The notes below the pieces were generated by a model. The model was not told the DNA's origin. It was given only the letters and a program-made list of their open reading frames with translations, and searched no databases. From NCBI RefSeq assembly GCF_001647545.1, contig NZ_LSZH01000011.1, positions 321,240 through 385,239 of the forward strand: a stretch of DNA of 64,000 bases, written 5' to 3'. The translations under genes and the position numbers were made by a program. Shown in pieces: positions 28,742-36,525 of this stretch. The DNA is from Acinetobacter sp. SFB. Lineage in GTDB: Bacteria; Pseudomonadota; Gammaproteobacteria; Pseudomonadales; Moraxellaceae. Every line of letters starts with the position of its first letter. Positions within the stretch are counted from its first letter, which is position 1.

Positions 28742-29770
28742 ATGCTCGATAAGCGTTATCAGGTTTTTATTTCTACGTCTGGCAGTGAAATGCAGCCAGA
28801 GCGTATCGTTTTATCTCAAACTTTAGTGGGAATGGGGTTCTTTTCCTGGGGATTAGAACAACGGACGCCTCTTAGTACGGCATTTGCACGTCGTCAAATT
28901 GATGACTGCGACTATGTGGTGATTCTTTTGGGCAGTCAATATGGCGAGCAATCTGTATCAGGTGTGGGATATATGCACCTCGAATATATTTATGCAGTCA
29001 CCAAACAAAAACCGATTATGGTCTTTATGCATGAAGATCCTGCTTCTCGGGATTTATCTTTGCATGATCAAAAACCGGAACTTCGCGAAAAATTTCTTGA
29101 ATTTCGTAAATTATTACAACAAGAAGCTGATCAAATTTTTATTTACCGCAGCCTTCGTGATTTGGAAATGGCGGTACGTTTTAATATGCCGCAAATGATT
29201 GAACGCTACCCTGTTTCAGGTTGGGTTCGACCGCAGAACACGCAATCCTTGCATGATGAAATTGATCAACTCAAAGCTAAAATTGAGCAACTTGAAACAG
29301 AAGTGGGCAAACGAGAAGTCGATCCCTTCCTGTCTTTACCCAAAGTTTCCATGCATGAATTATTTTCTTTTGAATATCGAATGCATGCCTATCAAGATGG
29401 CAATTTCAAAGAACTGAAAATTCAGAAGAAACTGACCTGGGCACAGTTGCTGAATATTTTAGGTACCATGTTTGTCAATCCGACACCCGAAGAATACTTT
29501 TCTAAATGTATGAATGAGTATTTAAATGATACTGGCTTAGAAGATGCACGTGTGGAAATGCCACGTACACATGCAGTGGCACGTGCACAAATTAATATTC
29601 GTGCCTTGCACAGTATTAAAATGCAAATGCGTCAAAATGACTGGATTGTGCAATCTGGACGTGACGACCGTCAGCGTATGTTGTGGCAAATAACGTCGAA
29701 AGGGCAAAAGCTGTTAGAAAGCAATTTGCTGGATAATAATCGTGTTTTTCAATTTAAATCACCATATTAA
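28742..29770 (+). CDS. DUF4062 protein with coiled coil and winged-helix-like C-terminus
   Basis: 342-residue protein. Residues 1-110 match DUF4062, a Rossmann-like domain: RYQVFISTSGSEMQPER, DDCDYVVILLGSQYGE, then a GYMHLEYIYA segment with KPIMVFMHED. Residues about 168-195 form a coiled coil (LHDEIDQLKAKIEQLETEV). The C-terminal 70 residues (ALHSIKMQMRQNDWIVQ, MLWQITSKGQKLL) resemble a winged helix-turn-helix. DUF4062 occurs in predicted nucleotide-sensing and defence proteins, but its activity is not established. It sits between murI and hemH with normal host-like codon use, so it looks resident rather than recently acquired. Confidence 0.75.
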   Translation: MLDKRYQVFISTSGSEMQPERIVLSQTLVGMGFFSWGLEQRTPLSTAFARRQIDDCDYVVILLGSQYGEQSVSGVGYMHLEYIYAVTKQKPIMVFMHEDPASRDLSLHDQKPELREKFLEFRKLLQQEADQIFIYRSLRDLEMAVRFNMPQMIERYPVSGWVRPQNTQSLHDEIDQLKAKIEQLETEVGKREVDPFLSLPKVSMHELFSFEYRMHAYQDGNFKELKIQKKLTWAQLLNILGTMFVNPTPEEYFSKCMNEYLNDTGLEDARVEMPRTHAVARAQINIRALHSIKMQMRQNDWIVQSGRDDRQRMLWQITSKGQKLLESNLLDNNRVFQFKSPY

Positions 29771-29836
29771 TCCATATAGAGAAAGTGCAGAAAACTGTTA
29801 AAGTAAAGCAGATTCTATATGTTGGAAAAAGGTTTG

Positions 29837-30850
29837 ATGTTTTCTGCACCTAAAGCGAAAGTTACTATTATTTTAGCCAATTTGGGTACGCCAGACGAAC
29901 CTACTGTTCCGGCAGTGCGTCGTTTTCTGAAGCAGTTTTTATCTGATCAGCGGGTCATTGAAATTCCAAAGCCGGTTTGGCAAATCATTTTAAGACTGTT
30001 TATTTTACCATTTCGTCCTAAACAGGTGACCCAGGCTTATGCAATGGTATGGGGACAAGATTCACCGATGCGTGAAATTGTCTTTCAACAGGTTAATGCG
30101 GTTCAACAACAATTAATTGAGCACTATCCGCAGTTTGAATTAAATATTGTCCCTGCCATGAGTTATGGTAATCCGGGTATTCAAGAATTGCTGCAAAAAT
30201 TAAGCTTAAATCCACAAGATCACATTATTTTACTTCCGCTATTTCCTCAATATTCGGCAACCTCGACTGCTCCCCTCTATGACGCAGTGGCAAAGTGGAT
30301 ACTCACCCAGCGCAATCTACCTGGCTTGTCGATTATTCGTGATTATTATCAGCATCCTTTATATATTCAGGCTTTGGCACAGAGTGTACGCGACTATCAG
30401 GCTGAGCATGGTGTTGCAGAAAAACTGTTGATGTCATTCCACGGTATTCCACAGCCCTATGCCGATAAGGGTGATCCCTATGCAGACCGCTGTCGTATGA
30501 CCGGTCAACTTGTGGCACAGGCTTTGGATTTGCAGGAGGGGCAATGGGGAGTAAGTTTCCAGTCACGTTTTGGCAAACAGGAATGGATAAAACCGTATAC
30601 CGATCAGCTGTTGCAAGAGTGGGCAGAGCAAGGGATAAAATCAGTACAGATTATGAGTCCGGCATTTTCTGCAGATTGTCTCGAAACTTTAGAGGAACTG
30701 GCGGTAGAAAATGCTGAAACCTTTAAGTCAGCAGGGGGTGAACACTATGCCTATATTCCTGCACTCAATGCCCGTGCAGATCATATCGCATTGCTCGCCA
30801 CCTTGCTTCAAGCTAATCTTGACGCATTAACGCAAACATTCGCCCACTAA
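29837..30850 (+). CDS. hemH: ferrochelatase
   Basis: Last enzyme of haem synthesis, inserting Fe2+ into protoporphyrin IX. The family pattern is clear: [29 protein letters not shown] near the N-terminus (quoted in parts), [20 protein letters not shown] with the conserved catalytic histidine, [15 protein letters not shown], and [13 protein letters not shown] with the conserved glutamate. The ATG at 29837 follows an AAAAAGG site; an upstream ATG at 29819 lacks one. About 337 residues. It is followed 21 bases later by the MBL hydrolase gene. Confidence 0.96.
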   Translation: MFSAPKAKVTIILANLGTPDEPTVPAVRRFLKQFLSDQRVIEIPKPVWQIILRLFILPFRPKQVTQAYAMVWGQDSPMREIVFQQVNAVQQQLIEHYPQFELNIVPAMSYGNPGIQELLQKLSLNPQDHIILLPLFPQYSATSTAPLYDAVAKWILTQRNLPGLSIIRDYYQHPLYIQALAQSVRDYQAEHGVAEKLLMSFHGIPQPYADKGDPYADRCRMTGQLVAQALDLQEGQWGVSFQSRFGKQEWIKPYTDQLLQEWAEQGIKSVQIMSPAFSADCLETLEELAVENAETFKSAGGEHYAYIPALNARADHIALLATLLQANLDALTQTFAH

Positions 30851-30871
30851 TTTTATTGAGGTTTCGCCATC

Positions 30872-31516
30872 ATGTTGCAAGTCAAAATTGTTCCTGTCAC
30901 GGCATTTCAGCAAAACTGTTCAATTGTTTGGGATTCAGAAAGTAAAGAAGCAGTTTTGATTGATGCGGGTGGCGAACCTGAAAAATTAACCACTGAAATT
31001 GAAGCACTGGGTTTGACTGTAAAAGCTTTATGGTTGACCCATGGTCATCTGGATCATGCCGGTGCAGTCGGTGCCTTAACCAAACTATGGAATGTACCGG
31101 TGATTGGCCCGCATAAGGAGGATGCTTTCTGGCTGGATATGATTCAGGAAGTATCAGCGCGTTACGGTTTTCCAATTCCAGAAAAGGTCGATGTTAGCCA
31201 ATGGCTTGAAGGCGGGGAAGTGTTAAAGCTGGGTGATGAAGAATTTGAAGTGCGTTTCGCTCCAGGTCATACCCCGGGGCACGTGATGTTCTATAACAAG
31301 AATTATGGTCTGTTGTGGACCGGTGACGTGCTGTTTAAAGGCTCTATCGGGCGTACCGATTTTCCACGCGGAAACCATCAACAGTTGCTAGATTCAATTC
31401 AGCGTGAATGTTTTAGTTTGCCCGATGAAACTCAATTTATATCGGGTCATGGTCCAATCAGTAGCATTGGTTTTGAAAAACAGCATAACCCTTTTGTGGC
31501 GAGTAAAGCAGGTTAA
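30872..31516 (+). CDS. MBL-fold metallo-hydrolase (GloB/YcbL-like)
   Basis: Glyoxalase II-type metallo-beta-lactamase fold protein, 214 residues. The metal-binding motif LTHGHLDHAG is at about residues 55-64; later ligands are in FAPGHTPGHV, LLWTGDVLFKGSIGR and FISGHGP. It matches the short YcbL-type single-domain members, whose natural substrate is uncertain. It probably forms an operon with hemH. Confidence 0.9.
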   Translation: MLQVKIVPVTAFQQNCSIVWDSESKEAVLIDAGGEPEKLTTEIEALGLTVKALWLTHGHLDHAGAVGALTKLWNVPVIGPHKEDAFWLDMIQEVSARYGFPIPEKVDVSQWLEGGEVLKLGDEEFEVRFAPGHTPGHVMFYNKNYGLLWTGDVLFKGSIGRTDFPRGNHQQLLDSIQRECFSLPDETQFISGHGPISSIGFEKQHNPFVASKAG

Positions 31517-31550
31517 TACCTTTGTGTAAGAGATTGATGAATAAATTTCA

Positions 31551-31727
31551 TCAGTCTCTGCGAAAAGGACCACTATGTAACTGCTTCAATTCTAAAGCAA
31601 GAATAATAGCTGAAAAAATAAACAGAATGCCGATCCAAATAATAATGACATCATGGGTATAAATTCCAAAACTTAAACTTACAATACCCAGTAAGAGAAA
31701 TAAAAAAACAGAATTTTTAAACACCAT
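31551..31727 (-). CDS. small membrane protein, paralogue of the divergent 32055-32234 gene
   Basis: A 58-residue frame (MVFKNSVFLFLLLGIV...). It is hydrophobic with two predicted membrane segments (about 5-22 and 27-44) and ends LELKQLHSGPFRRD. It aligns without gaps over most of its length with the divergent small ORF at 32055-32234: an HD pair after the first helix, GIL in the second helix, and LE.K.L.S.PF at the end. That shared pattern is the main reason to call both real. A GGGA precedes the ATG closely. The 3' end lies within a hairpin after the MBL gene. Function unknown. Confidence 0.6.
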   Translation of the reverse strand: MVFKNSVFLFLLLGIVSLSFGIYTHDVIIIWIGILFIFSAIILALELKQLHSGPFRRD

Positions 31728-32054
31728 AGTCCCATGAGAGGAACTCCTTTTTTATAGTTATTAATTTTTATAGTTATTAGGTTTCATTACTAAAAAATAT
31801 CAATTTTAAGTGTTTATTTATTAGAAAATTTTTTACTGGTATTTTCATAATGTTATTATAATTTAAAAAATACTAACTGGTTATCATTTTTGCTAATTCA
31901 TAAGAGTAATTTAACAATGGTAAAACATATTGGTCAGTTTCTAATTTTTTTTAATTGTATATTGAAAAAATATAAAGCAATTTGAGACAAAATAATAAAA
32001 AAGAGCTTTCAGTCATATTATTTTAAATTTACTTTAAATTGATAGAGAAAGTTC
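31728..32054. other. 327-base AT-rich spacer between the two small paralogues
   Basis: Divergent intergenic region, very AT-rich, with no other credible frame. It should hold both promoters, but no boxes could be assigned with confidence among the many A/T runs. Confidence 0.5.
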
Positions 32055-32234
32055 ATGAAACTAGGGTTTGCTAAGGCAGCATTATTTATTTTTAGCTTAA
32101 TGGCATTTTTATGCCTAAGTTTAGGTTTTTCCCGTCATGATCTGAGCATTATGGCGCTTGGTATACTTCTTGTTTTTTGCATTATTGTCTCAGGCTTAGA
32201 ATACAAAAAGCTGAATTCTAACCCCTTTGCTTAA
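32055..32234 (+). CDS. small membrane protein, paralogue of 31551-31727
   Basis: A 59-residue frame (MKLGFAKAALFIFSLMAF...) with two hydrophobic segments (about 7-24 and 31-47) and the tail LEYKKLNSNPFA. It shares with the minus-strand neighbour a LSLGFSRHDLSIM-like turn, the GILLVF helix and the LE(Y/L)K.L.S.PF ending, with nearly equal length. An AGAGAAAG stretch precedes the ATG. It converges with yacG. Function unknown; two copies back to back suggest a local duplication with inversion. Confidence 0.65.
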   Translation: MKLGFAKAALFIFSLMAFLCLSLGFSRHDLSIMALGILLVFCIIVSGLEYKKLNSNPFA

Positions 32235-32290
32235 AATTGCTGAGCCTGATTTACTAGCCTGTAAACTGTTTATAATTCTAAAAAATACGT

Positions 32291-32476
32291 TTAAAACTCA
32301 TCTTCTCCACGGCCGCCATCTGCTTGCGGTGCATCTTGAGTAGGCAATTTATAGTCATCATTTGCCCAAGCGCCAAGATCAATCATTTTACAGCGTTCTG
32401 AACAAAAAGGACGGAACTCATTGCCTTCCCAAGTTGAAGGTTTGCCACAACGTGGGCAAGGAAAAGTGCGAGGCAT
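32291..32476 (-). CDS. yacG: DNA gyrase inhibitor YacG
   Basis: 61-residue zinc protein that binds GyrB in E. coli. The four zinc cysteines are in CPRCGK and [17 protein letters not shown], and the acidic, disordered tail (GGRGEDEF) is typical. In many bacteria yacG lies next to coaE and the prepilin peptidase gene; those genes are not in view here. Confidence 0.93.
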   Translation of the reverse strand: MPRTFPCPRCGKPSTWEGNEFRPFCSERCKMIDLGAWANDDYKLPTQDAPQADGGRGEDEF

Positions 32477-32566
32477 TTTATTCTCCGGATAAAAATGATG
32501 ATTCAGTTAGTCAAACTCAGCCGCTCTTGCTAGACTTGAGCCGATTTTTGTTAGTTTGATCTGATT

Positions 32567-33235
32567 ATGCCAATTCGTCAATTTCAAGCACAGCGTATGC
32601 ATGCGCCTCGTGATTTTCAAATGATTAGCCTAGAGCCAATTTGTGTGGAAATTGGTGCCGGTAAAGGTAAGCATGCCTTGCTTTTTTCGAGTCAGCATCC
32701 TGAGCATAAATTGATTGCAATTGAACGCACCCGTGAAAAATATGTGGCCATGCAAAAACAGCATGCCTTAGAAGGTCAAACTAATTTACAGGCCATTCAT
32801 GCCGATGCAATGCCATGGATCGTGCATGCTTTACTGCCGGCACAAGTACAGCAATTTTTTATTTTATATCCCAATCCTGAACCGCATAACCCAGCACAGC
32901 GCTGGTTGAATATGCCGTTTTTTGAATTTTTACTGTCACGTTTACAGGTCGGTGGAACGGTGACTTTGGCCAGTAATATTGCTGAATATATCGCAGAAGC
33001 ACAGCAGCAGTTGATAGAGACCTGGAAATTACCGTTTGTTAAAGAAGTGATTCCGGTGAGCTCTGCACGTACCCATTTTGAAATTAAATATTTGCAGCGT
33101 GGTGAATTGTGTCAGCAACTGATCATTACCAAGCCGGAAAGCTACAGCACCCGTTTTGATGATTTTATGCCGCTGCAAGGTCAAAATGCGGTGATCGAAA
33201 CTGCATCAGACACTGCTCCAAAAGATGCTGAATAG
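32567..33235 (+). CDS. TrmB-like SAM-dependent methyltransferase
   Basis: 222-residue class I methyltransferase. The SAM motif VEIGAGKGKHALLFS is at about residues 28-42, followed by LIAIERTREKYVAMQK and an acidic motif IHADAMPW. The overall order matches tRNA (guanine-46-N7) methyltransferase TrmB. However, the usual FPDPWPK(K/R)RH motif is replaced by LYPNPEPHNPAQRW, so the arginine/lysine-rich substrate loop is missing. It may be a diverged paralogue with another target. The start of the flavoprotein gene lies 7 bases after its stop. Confidence 0.75.
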   Translation: MPIRQFQAQRMHAPRDFQMISLEPICVEIGAGKGKHALLFSSQHPEHKLIAIERTREKYVAMQKQHALEGQTNLQAIHADAMPWIVHALLPAQVQQFFILYPNPEPHNPAQRWLNMPFFEFLLSRLQVGGTVTLASNIAEYIAEAQQQLIETWKLPFVKEVIPVSSARTHFEIKYLQRGELCQQLIITKPESYSTRFDDFMPLQGQNAVIETASDTAPKDAE

Positions 33236-33242
33236 GTTTGCT

Positions 33243-34463
33243 ATGAAAAAGCGGGTCGCAATTATTGGCGCAGGTCCTGCGGGATTAATGGCTGCAGAGG
33301 TGTTAACTCAGTACGATTATGACGTACATGTTTATGAGCAGAAACCCTCAGCTGCACGTAAATTTTTAATGGCTGGAAAAACTGGTTTAAATATTTCCCA
33401 TGCCGAGCCTGTGGCACAGTTTATTCAGCGTTATGACCAAGCCGAATGGCTAGCGCCCTGGGTAAAACAGTGGGATGCCCAATGGATTCAGCAATGGATG
33501 AAGGGCTTAGGCATTGAATCCTATATTGGTTCATCTGGTCGGGTATTTCCGGTTGAGATGAAAGCGGCGCCTTTACTTCGTGCCTGGCTAAAACACCTAG
33601 TTGAACGTGGCGTAATTTTTCATTATCGGCATCAGTGTCTGGATTTAGATGGTTCCACATTACAGTTTAAAAACCTGATTACGGAACAGGTTGCAAGCCA
33701 GCAGTTTGATGCCATTGTGCTGGCCTGTGGTGCGGTGTCATGGTCACGGCTTGGCAGTGATGGTGCGTGGCAACAATGGTTATCTCAGGATGAAATCGAA
33801 GCCTTTCAAGCCAGTAATGCCGGCGTAGAGCGAGCGTGGTCCAAGTTTATGCAACCGGTATTTGGTCAGCCTTTAAAACGGGTTGAAGCATGGGTGGAGG
33901 GTCAAGCCAAAACCATGGGCGATATCGTGATTAGCCATTATGGTTTGGAAAGTGGTTTGATCTATAAACAGGGTCGTGCACTACGTCAGCAGCTTAAAGA
34001 TGGTCGGGCCATGCAACTGTCTTTGGATTTAATTCCAGATCAGACGGTTGAGCAACTCGCGCAAAAATTGCAACCGAGTAAAAAGCAGTCTTTAAGTAAT
34101 GTCTGGCGTAAAGCAGGTCTAGACAATGCCAAAGCCAGTCTGGTGCGTGAACTGGTGGCTAAAGATCTATGGAATGATTCATTAGCTTTAGCACAACAGA
34201 TTAAGCATTTGCTTATTCCTTTAAAAGGCTTTCGTCCGATCGAAGAAGCGATTAGCTGTGCCGGTGGTATTAAACGCGAAGTGTTGTCTGAACAACTCCA
34301 GTTAAAGTCAAATCCGCATGTGTTTTGTTGTGGCGAGATGCTGGATTGGGATGCACCGACAGGCGGTTATTTATTGACTGCATGTTTTGCCACAGGTCGT
34401 GCTGCAGCTGAGGGAGTACATGGCTATCTTGCTCCTGCCTTGCTGCAAAAATACAGTAAGTAA
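33243..34463 (+). CDS. TIGR03862/HI0933-family flavoprotein
   Basis: FAD-binding oxidoreductase of the YhiN/HI0933 type, about 406 residues. The dinucleotide motif VAIIGAGPAGLMAAEVL is at the N-terminus; KFLMAGKTGLNISH is the family signature near residue 45, and the C-terminus has SCAGGIKREVL and GEMLDWDAPTGGYLLTACFATGR. The substrate is unknown. The ATG at 33243 was chosen because AGG lies upstream; an earlier in-frame start overlaps the methyltransferase gene. Probably co-transcribed with it. Confidence 0.9.
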   Translation: MKKRVAIIGAGPAGLMAAEVLTQYDYDVHVYEQKPSAARKFLMAGKTGLNISHAEPVAQFIQRYDQAEWLAPWVKQWDAQWIQQWMKGLGIESYIGSSGRVFPVEMKAAPLLRAWLKHLVERGVIFHYRHQCLDLDGSTLQFKNLITEQVASQQFDAIVLACGAVSWSRLGSDGAWQQWLSQDEIEAFQASNAGVERAWSKFMQPVFGQPLKRVEAWVEGQAKTMGDIVISHYGLESGLIYKQGRALRQQLKDGRAMQLSLDLIPDQTVEQLAQKLQPSKKQSLSNVWRKAGLDNAKASLVRELVAKDLWNDSLALAQQIKHLLIPLKGFRPIEEAISCAGGIKREVLSEQLQLKSNPHVFCCGEMLDWDAPTGGYLLTACFATGRAAAEGVHGYLAPALLQKYSK

Positions 34464-34529
34464 GATTTGGAATTGTGATTTGAAGCATGCTAGGGTAAAA
34501 GTTCAATCATGATAAAAAATGCAGCTATT

Positions 34530-34940
34530 ATGTCTGAACAAAACCTATATCGCGGAAGCTGTTTGTGTGGCGGTTTACGCTATGAAATTCAGGGTGAAAT
34601 TGGCGACATTGTGCAATGTCATTGTCAAAAATGTCGTAAAGCCAATGGCACAGCTTTTGCCACCAATGCTCCGATTAAAAAAGCAGATTTTAAAATTGTG
34701 CAAGGTGAGCATTTGCTGAAAAAGTTCCAATCCAGAGCAACGACTCAGCGTTGTTTTTGTGCGGATTGCGGCTCACCGATTATCAGTATTAAAACTGAAA
34801 CACCGGATCTGTACCGTTTAAGGATTGGTACACTGGATACACCACTGCAGCAAAAGCCAACGCAACATATCTTTGCTGCCTTCAAGGCAGAATGGGATAC
34901 GATTTGCGATGGCTTAGTGCAGTATAACCAGCGACCATAA
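34530..34940 (+). CDS. GFA family zinc protein
   Basis: Member of the glutathione-dependent formaldehyde-activating (GFA/CENP-V) family. The zinc-binding cysteines are seen in GSCLCGGLRYE, CHCQKCRK and RCFCADCGSP, with the usual beta-fold spacing; about 136 residues. Many members are not formaldehyde enzymes, so the substrate is open. The frame also permits an ATG at 34509, which has no better ribosome binding site. Confidence 0.88.
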   Translation: MSEQNLYRGSCLCGGLRYEIQGEIGDIVQCHCQKCRKANGTAFATNAPIKKADFKIVQGEHLLKKFQSRATTQRCFCADCGSPIISIKTETPDLYRLRIGTLDTPLQQKPTQHIFAAFKAEWDTICDGLVQYNQRP

Positions 34941-34958
34941 GTTAAATAATAAAGCTGG

Positions 34959-34981
34959 AGGGATCAAATGATCCCTGTTTT
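34959..34981. terminator. short hairpin terminator between converging genes
   Basis: AGGGATCA/TGATCCCT, a perfect 8-bp stem with a two-base loop, followed by GTTTTA. It lies between the converging GFA and lipoprotein genes. Confidence 0.6.
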
Positions 34982-34993
34982 ATGCAGCCAAAT

Positions 34994-35608
34994 TTAGTAG
35001 TTAGATTGAGGGGTTTCGGATTTAGCTGCTTCCTGTTTTGTTGTTTCAGCTTTGCTCATTTCCGGATATTGCGATTGCCAATGTTCAAGCTGTTCCTGAG
35101 CATGTAAAAACTCGCCTAAACCTTTGACCCGATCGCCTGATTTTTGCATTGCATCTGCTTTGGTATCTTTATCTTCATTATACAGTTTGGCTTGGTTTTG
35201 CCAGTATTCTGCCATTAAGCCTTGAATATAGCGGCCTTGCTGGGTCTTTAAATCCAGTTCTTTCAACATGTTCAATGCCGACTGAACATTGTCACGTTTA
35301 CGGTCAAGTGCAAATTCATCGGTGAGTGAACCCTTTTCCTGCATTTTCGTCAGCTCGTCTTCCATGTCATCACTCATTTGAGTAAAGCGCCTGTCAAAGT
35401 CGATGAGTAAGGCAATATCATGTTGATCATCCGGAGTTTTTTCAAACACTTTCACTGGTTCGGTAATCAGTTCATGCATGACCTTATCTTCAGGTTGAAT
35501 TTTATCATTTTGAGAAGCATTATTTTTACTGTTGTCACAGGCAGCAAGGAATACACCTGAACACAATAACATCAGCAGACTCAATTGTTTTAGTTGAAAT
35601 TTTTTCAT
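34994..35608 (-). CDS. lipoprotein, unrecognised
   Basis: 204-residue predicted lipoprotein. The lipobox FLAAC places the lipidated cysteine at residue 24, and aspartate follows at +2, which in E. coli is the Lol-avoidance signal for inner-membrane retention. The mature part is highly charged and helical (DMEDELTKMQEKGSLTDEF and similar), ending in Glu/Thr/Lys repeats. AAGGAA precedes the ATG. It starts 20 bases after the methyltransferase stop, so both are probably in one transcript. No family recognised. Confidence 0.8.
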   Translation of the reverse strand: MKKFQLKQLSLLMLLCSGVFLAACDNSKNNASQNDKIQPEDKVMHELITEPVKVFEKTPDDQHDIALLIDFDRRFTQMSDDMEDELTKMQEKGSLTDEFALDRKRDNVQSALNMLKELDLKTQQGRYIQGLMAEYWQNQAKLYNEDKDTKADAMQKSGDRVKGLGEFLHAQEQLEHWQSQYPEMSKAETTKQEAAKSETPQSNY

Positions 35609-35628
35609 GATGATTCCTTTATTGCTAA

Positions 35629-36402
35629 TCAGTTTTTTTTAAAAGCATAAGCATGGGTTATATAAGGAAAACTAATCTCATCGTGTGGATATTTACCAGT
35701 GTAGCTGAAGACAATCTGTTCAAATAGGACTTTTAGTCGCTGTTGTTCTTGCTCTGGCAGTGCAGCAATAAAACTGGTGGAAAGCAGGCGTTTAGACACT
35801 ACGTTTTCTACTGTACCGACATGCTGCAGCTTAAAAGTCTGGACATTTTCCAGCTGAAATAACGCTTGCGGCTTAAACACATCTTTCCACTTTTCACTAT
35901 GATAACGAGGTGTGTTACCCTCCAAAGGTTCAATCAGATTTGCCAGTGCCTTGACCCAGTCTACGCTGATATTGCGTTGATTCCAGATCAGGGCCAAATG
36001 TCCTGATGGTTTCAAGGCTTGATGAATTTGCTGTAAAGTCTCCATATTTGCAAACCAGTGGAAGGATTGCGCACAGATCACCGCATCAATGCTATTTGCA
36101 GTGACAGGCAAATGCTCACTGGAGGCTTGCAGGGTTTGAATCTCTGGATATACATTTTGCAGTTGTGCCAGCATTTCCTGAACCGGTTCAATCGCGATAA
36201 TATGCGAAGTAATCTGCTGCAAGTAGGGCAAGAATTTGCCCGTGCCAGAGCCGAGGTCAATGACCTGTGAATTTGCGCAAAGTTGCAGCTGATCTTGCAG
36301 CCAGCTGACGATATCTTGTGGATAATCGGGACGCACCTGTTGATACAGCTCTGCAGCAGAACTGAAACCTTTTTGAGCAGCTGGATGGAGTGATTGTGTC
36401 AT
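35629..36402 (-). CDS. class I SAM-dependent methyltransferase
   Basis: 257-residue methyltransferase of the Methyltransf_11 type. SAM motif I VIDLGSGTGKFLPYL is near residues 43-57; post-motif IIAIEPVQEML, acidic LQASSEHLPV and motif AVICAQSFHWF follow. It resembles the UbiE/BioC-like small-molecule methyltransferases and yeast Crg1-type enzymes, but the substrate is not identifiable. It is divergent from the hydrolase gene at 36526 and upstream of the lipoprotein gene. Confidence 0.85.
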   Translation of the reverse strand: MTQSLHPAAQKGFSSAAELYQQVRPDYPQDIVSWLQDQLQLCANSQVIDLGSGTGKFLPYLQQITSHIIAIEPVQEMLAQLQNVYPEIQTLQASSEHLPVTANSIDAVICAQSFHWFANMETLQQIHQALKPSGHLALIWNQRNISVDWVKALANLIEPLEGNTPRYHSEKWKDVFKPQALFQLENVQTFKLQHVGTVENVVSKRLLSTSFIAALPEQEQQRLKVLFEQIVFSYTGKYPHDEISFPYITHAYAFKKN

Positions 36403-36525
36403 ATTTTGCGCTTTTTAATATTCTTGGCATCTATAAAATAACATAGTCGCTTTTCGTGAATAGGCAAGCTGTCTATTTGTTCTATTGACTGTACAAAACA
36501 AGGGCCGATTTGCTTCGGTGTGGAA

